Part shown: piece after piece, positions 6,192-9,193 of the stretch
Position numbering within the stretch: the stretch's first letter is position 1
Layout of the letters: every line of letters begins with the position of its first letter
Origin: JAAZIN01 sp033809435
Lineage (GTDB): Bacteria; Bacillota; Dethiobacteria; DTU022
Length of the DNA: 9,193 nt
Assembly: GCA_033809435.1 (NCBI GenBank)
Contig: JAPXLS010000086.1
Location: 1 to 9,193, forward strand
Direction of reading: 5' to 3'
Made by a program: the position numbers and the translations under genes
The notes under the pieces: model-generated
Told to the model about the DNA's origin: nothing
The model's input: the letters and a program-made list of their open reading frames with translations, nothing else
The model's database searches: none

Positions 6192-7109
6192 CTATTCAGC
6201 GCCGCATTCGCCGCCGCGGCCGGTGAGCGTTTCCAGGGCATGGCCCAGCACCGGTTCGAGGACGGCGAAGCATTCCCGTACCGCCTTGGGGCTGCCCGGA
6301 AGGTTGATGATGAGCGTCCGCCCGCTGATCCCGGCCACGGCGCGGGAGAGCATGGCCCGGGGGGTGGCGGAATAGGTCTCGCGGCGCATCGCCTCGGCAA
6401 TGCCCGGCACCAGCCTGTCGGTCACCTCCAGGGTGGCCTCGGGGGTGATATCGCGCGGCGAGAGTCCGGTGCCGCCCGAGGTGAAGACGGCATCCATCCC
6501 TTCCGCGGCCATGCGTCGCAGCTCGGCCGAAAGCGTGGTGCGTTCATCGGGCACAATTGTACTGTGTTCGATATCTCCCCAGGGCAGCAGCAGCTCGCCC
6601 AGCAGGGGGCCGCTTCTGTCCTCGCGCTCCCCGGCGGCGCCCTTATCGCTGACAATGATCAGGGCAAAGCGGTAGCCGGGGAGCTGCTGCAGGCTGTCCC
6701 CCGATTTGATCGGGCCGCCCTTCAGCACCTCGGTAAAGATACCTTCACGGGGCATGATGCAGTCGCCGGCCTGTTCATAGATGGCGCAGCGCTGATGGCA
6801 GACTTTCCCGATCTGGGTCACCCTCAGAATTGCCTCCGGACCGGCCTGCAGGCGCCTGCCGACGGGCAGACTGACCAGGTCAATGCGGCGGGTGGTCAGG
6901 TTTTCGGCAAAATCACCCGGGCCCACATCAAGGCCCTTTGCGCGCATCTTTTCGATGCTCTCCATGGCCAGCAGGCTCACCTGGCGGTGGGCGAAACCGG
7001 CGTGGCCGTCTCCTTCCAGCCCGCTGCCCTTGACCAGGAGCCCCGCCCCCACATTCTTTTTGCGTTCACCTTTATCGGCGCTGATGCAGACAGCAATAAT
7101 TTCACCCAT
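6192..7109 (-). CDS. moaB: MOSC domain - MogA/MoaB molybdopterin adenylyltransferase fusion
   Basis: A 305-residue two-domain protein ending the molybdopterin operon. Residues 1 to about 140 are a MOSC domain: GEIIAVCISADKGERK at the start, GLEGDGHAG, and VTQIGKVCHQRCAIYEQAGD with cysteines 104, 108 and 117, then GIFTEVLKGG. MOSC domains handle sulfur or molybdenum cofactor. Residues about 144-305 are a MogA/MoaB domain: ALIIVSDKGAAGEREDRSG, TSGGTGLSPRDITPEAT (210-226) and LINLPGSP-type ending (IINLPGSPKAVRECF). This domain adenylylates molybdopterin before molybdenum insertion. The frame is open upstream to 7211, but that part overlaps the preceding gene and has no family match; the ATG at 7109 begins exactly at the MOSC start. 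Its first 8 nt overlap the upstream stop, which implies translational coupling; only a weak GGGA precedes it. The stop is 40 nt from the convergent gntR stop. Confidence 0.9.
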   Translation of the reverse strand: MGEIIAVCISADKGERKKNVGAGLLVKGSGLEGDGHAGFAHRQVSLLAMESIEKMRAKGLDVGPGDFAENLTTRRIDLVSLPVGRRLQAGPEAILRVTQIGKVCHQRCAIYEQAGDCIMPREGIFTEVLKGGPIKSGDSLQQLPGYRFALIIVSDKGAAGEREDRSGPLLGELLLPWGDIEHSTIVPDERTTLSAELRRMAAEGMDAVFTSGGTGLSPRDITPEATLEVTDRLVPGIAEAMRRETYSATPRAMLSRAVAGISGRTLIINLPGSPKAVRECFAVLEPVLGHALETLTGRGGECGAE

Positions 7110-8100
7110 TCTGTTGTTCCCGGCAATAGCGGCCGGACCGTCCCCCCTTTTTCTCCAGCAACATGATATTCTGTATGGACATGTTTTTATCGACAGCTTT
7201 GCACATATCATAGATGGTCAGGGCGGCGGCGCTGACGCCGGTGAGCGCCTCCATTTCCACTCCTGTCCGGCCCTTCAGCTTCACCTTGACCCCGATCCTG
7301 ATTTTGCTCTCCGCTTCATCAAGACTAAAATCTACATCCACACCCGTGATATTCAACGGATGAGCCATGGGGATGATCCGCCCCGTATCCTTGACCGCCA
7401 TGATTGCAGCCACCTGGGCTACGGCCAGAACATCGCCTTTTTTCATGGCGCCTGCTTTGATCCGGGCCAGGGTTGAGGGGGCCATTACCACTTCTCCTGC
7501 GGCATAAGCCTCCCGGTGGGTGCTGTCTTTATCCGAAACATCGACCATCCTGGGACGCCCTGCAGTGTCGAAGTGGGTCAGCTCTCCTTCCATCCCGGCG
7601 CTTTCAAAAAATTTCTTATACATAAAATCGGCCAGGCCTGCGGTGTCATCGAGACTGAAAAGGGGCAGCGGATGGGGCAGATCCAGCTCCGCCATGTCGC
7701 TGACCAGGGCGATGACACCTTCGGGAAGCAGCGGCTTTCTGTTTACAGCGCTGCGGACCACCTCGATCTTGGGATAGGGGTCCTTCTTGCCCCCCTCGAA
7801 AAGGATCAGATCGAAATCTTGAAGCTTTGCCGCAACGGCGGCGGAGCCGCCGCAGGGAGCGCTGCCGATAAGAATATATTTTTCCGGGGTGGTCATCCCC
7901 ACCACCTCCGCACCGGCCTGTGCAAAACGCCAGGTGTCTTTGCCCGGGATATCGAGGTTATAGTGATGCACCTCGCTTTTCAACGCAGCCACTCTCAGTC
8001 CCCTTGCAGACAGCTCCGGCAGCAGCTTTTCCAGAACGGTGGTTTTCCCTGTCCCGGATCGGGCGGAAACGATATTTATGATTACCGGCGGCAAGCCCAT
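7102..8100 (-). CDS. mobB-moaC: MobB-MoaC fusion: MGD biosynthesis adaptor GTPase plus cyclic pyranopterin monophosphate synthase
   Basis: A 332-residue fusion of two molybdenum-cofactor proteins. Residues 1 to about 168 are MobB, a GTP-binding partner of MobA: P-loop SARSGTGKTT (12-21), LKSEVHHYNLDIPGKDTWRF with AGAEVVGM, and LFEGGKKDPYPKIEVVR. Residues about 172-325 are a complete MoaC, which with MoaA converts GTP to cyclic pyranopterin monophosphate: LTHFDTAGRPRMVDVSDKDS, KKGDVLAVAQ, IIPMAHPL (IPLCHPL in most homologues, His kept), GRTGVEMEALTGVSAAALTI and YDMCKAVDK with the catalytic Asp and Lys. The two domains meet with almost no linker. Possible starts are GTG 8103, ATG 8100 and TTG 8094; the strong AGAGGTGAT site overlaps the first two, so TTG 8094 (8 nt from GAGG) is possible. 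The moaA stop is 18 nt upstream, and the end overlaps the next gene by 8 nt. Both domains look intact. Confidence 0.9.
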   Translation of the reverse strand: MGLPPVIINIVSARSGTGKTTVLEKLLPELSARGLRVAALKSEVHHYNLDIPGKDTWRFAQAGAEVVGMTTPEKYILIGSAPCGGSAAVAAKLQDFDLILFEGGKKDPYPKIEVVRSAVNRKPLLPEGVIALVSDMAELDLPHPLPLFSLDDTAGLADFMYKKFFESAGMEGELTHFDTAGRPRMVDVSDKDSTHREAYAAGEVVMAPSTLARIKAGAMKKGDVLAVAQVAAIMAVKDTGRIIPMAHPLNITGVDVDFSLDEAESKIRIGVKVKLKGRTGVEMEALTGVSAAALTIYDMCKAVDKNMSIQNIMLLEKKGGRSGRYCREQQNG

Positions 8101-8118
8101 CACCTCTTTTCCAACATA

Positions 8119-9114
8119 CTATCCACCAGTTTTTGACATCCCCCGCATTGCATGCATCTCCAGCGGGCCCGCTCCCTTTTTGGCGCTCATGCAATGCTTT
8201 TCCGGTTTAAGCCGGACTACCTTTTGCAGCAGCTCCTGCATTGCCGCCGGATTTCCCAGGGCCGGGCGGACCGAATGTTCCTCCTGCCAGTAGAGACAGC
8301 TCTTGAGATATCCTTCAGCGGTGAGGCGCAGCCGGTTGCAGGTACTGCAGAAATAGCGGCTGATGGCATGGATCAGCCCGATCGTGCCCTTGCCCCCGGG
8401 CAGAGTGAAATTCTCCGCCGGTCCCACCCCGGCAACGGATTCGGTGGGTGTAAGCGTCAGCCCCATGGCCGCCGCCTGTTCCTCCACATAGCTTACGGGC
8501 AGGTAGTAATTGTGACGTTCGTCTCCCTGCGCCCCGATGGGCATGTATTCGATGAAACGCAGATGCAGTTCTTTTTCCAGGGACAGTTTCAGAAAAGCGG
8601 GCACTTCCCGGTGATTGATTCCCCTCATCAGGACAACGTTTATTTTAACGGGCTTCAGCCCCTCTTCCAGGGCGGCCTCGATTCCGGCCAGGGCATGTTC
8701 TAGCTCGCCGCACCTGGTGATCCGGCGGTACACGGCGGGCTTGAGGGAGTCGAGACTGATATTCACCCGCCGCAGTCCCGCCTCCTTCAGGGGCCGGGCG
8801 AGATCGGGCAGCAGGATCCCGTTCGTGGTCATGGCCAGATCGGTGATCCCCGGCACTTGCGATATTTTTTCCACCAGGCAGGGCAGCCCTTTGCGCACCA
8901 GCGGTTCCCCCCCGGTGAGGCGGACCCTGGTTACACCCAGGGCGGCGCCGGCTTTGACAACCTCGAGAATCTCCTCATAGGTCAGGATACGGTTGTGTGG
9001 TATAGTTTTTACCCCTTCCGGGCCCATGCAGTAAAGACAGCGCAGGTTGCAGCGGTCCGTTACCGAGATCCGTAAATAATCATGCCTGCGCCCGTAAAGA
9101 TCAGTCAGAGTCAT
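8119..9114 (-). CDS. moaA: GTP 3',8-cyclase MoaA (radical SAM)
   Basis: A 331-residue radical SAM enzyme that opens molybdopterin synthesis by cyclising GTP to 3',8-cH2GTP, which MoaC then rearranges. The N-terminal cluster motif is TDRCNLRCLYC (CX3CX2C, cysteines 22, 26, 29), followed by LTGGEPLVR (66-74), TTNGILL and RRVNISLDSL. The second [4Fe-4S] cluster site is FCSTCNRLRLTAEGYLKSC (CX2CX13C, cysteines 256, 259, 273). The protein ends in the Gly-Gly tail required for catalysis (MSKTGG). All signature residues are present and the length is typical. The ATG at 9114 begins at MTLTDLYGRRHDYLRISVTD, the family start, and has AAGGGG 6 nt upstream; the frame is open to 9189, but that extension has no family match. 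It is the first visible gene of a leftward operon with the MobB-MoaC fusion and MOSC-MoaB fusion. Any promoter or molybdenum-cofactor riboswitch would lie mostly beyond the window edge. Confidence 0.95.
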   Translation of the reverse strand: MTLTDLYGRRHDYLRISVTDRCNLRCLYCMGPEGVKTIPHNRILTYEEILEVVKAGAALGVTRVRLTGGEPLVRKGLPCLVEKISQVPGITDLAMTTNGILLPDLARPLKEAGLRRVNISLDSLKPAVYRRITRCGELEHALAGIEAALEEGLKPVKINVVLMRGINHREVPAFLKLSLEKELHLRFIEYMPIGAQGDERHNYYLPVSYVEEQAAAMGLTLTPTESVAGVGPAENFTLPGGKGTIGLIHAISRYFCSTCNRLRLTAEGYLKSCLYWQEEHSVRPALGNPAAMQELLQKVVRLKPEKHCMSAKKGAGPLEMHAMRGMSKTGG

Positions 9115-9193
9115 ATTATCCCCTTCCCCCGCTCGAGATCTCTGCAAAACTACAGCTTGATGCATTATGGTCTCTAAACCACAGCCCATCAGG

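Noticed and set aside
6150..6195. Possible bidirectional terminator between the convergent gntR and MOSC-MogA genes
   Set aside because: The 39-nt gap is G-rich, but I find no stable stem followed by a T tract on either strand.
6240..7166. Long plus-strand open frame of 308 codons opposite the MOSC-MogA gene
   Set aside because: It is the antisense shadow of a strongly supported gene, with low-complexity His/Gly/Ala-rich translation and no family signature.
9115..9193. Molybdenum-cofactor riboswitch upstream of moaA
   Set aside because: Only 79 nt of leader are visible, and no conserved riboswitch core or strong stem set can be seen; more upstream sequence would be required.

Overview
This window reads as a chromosomal segment of a bacterium with moderately high GC, most likely a Clostridia-like Firmicute. 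The guess rests on an AddA-type (rather than RecBCD-type) recombination nuclease, strong purine-rich Shine-Dalgarno sites, an ISLre2-type (UPF0236) transposase remnant and a compact fused molybdenum-cofactor operon. No rRNA or tRNA gene is present, so taxonomy stays an inference.

Left part, + strand (1-4155): the C-terminal two thirds of an AddA-like helicase-nuclease, with its start outside the window, overlaps by 13 nt a metallo-beta-lactamase-fold hydrolase with a C-terminal winged helix. After a short gap, a near-consensus sigma-A promoter (TTGTCA, 17 bp, TATAAT) drives a geranylgeranylglyceryl-phosphate synthase (GGGPS/PcrB) family gene. This promoter overlaps the first possible ATG, so the true start is very probably the in-frame ATG at 3421.

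Middle part (4156-6152): a decayed stretch. It begins with about 370 nt with no convincing gene but with two inverted repeats. A chimeric pseudogene follows, made of the N-terminal HTH of a WYL/YafY-type regulator fused to an ISLre2-type transposase that has itself lost its middle and is frameshifted. Then come a DUF433 antitoxin-like gene with no toxin beside it and a GntR/FadR-family (FCD) repressor with a candidate TGG-N5-CCA operator just upstream.

Right part, - strand (6192-9114): a tight molybdopterin operon transcribed toward the left, convergent with the gntR gene. Order of transcription is moaA, then a MobB-MoaC fusion, then a MOSC-MogA/MoaB fusion. MoaA and MoaC convert GTP to cyclic pyranopterin phosphate. 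The MogA/MoaB domain adenylylates molybdopterin, and MobB assists guanine-dinucleotide attachment. Five domains of one pathway are thus packed in three polypeptides. MoaD, MoaE, MoeA and MobA are not in the window.

I see no CRISPR array, phage module or clear new defence system. The most unusual items are the MobB-MoaC fusion, the GGGPS-family protein with an altered metal/phosphate motif, and the double-deletion regulator/transposase chimera.
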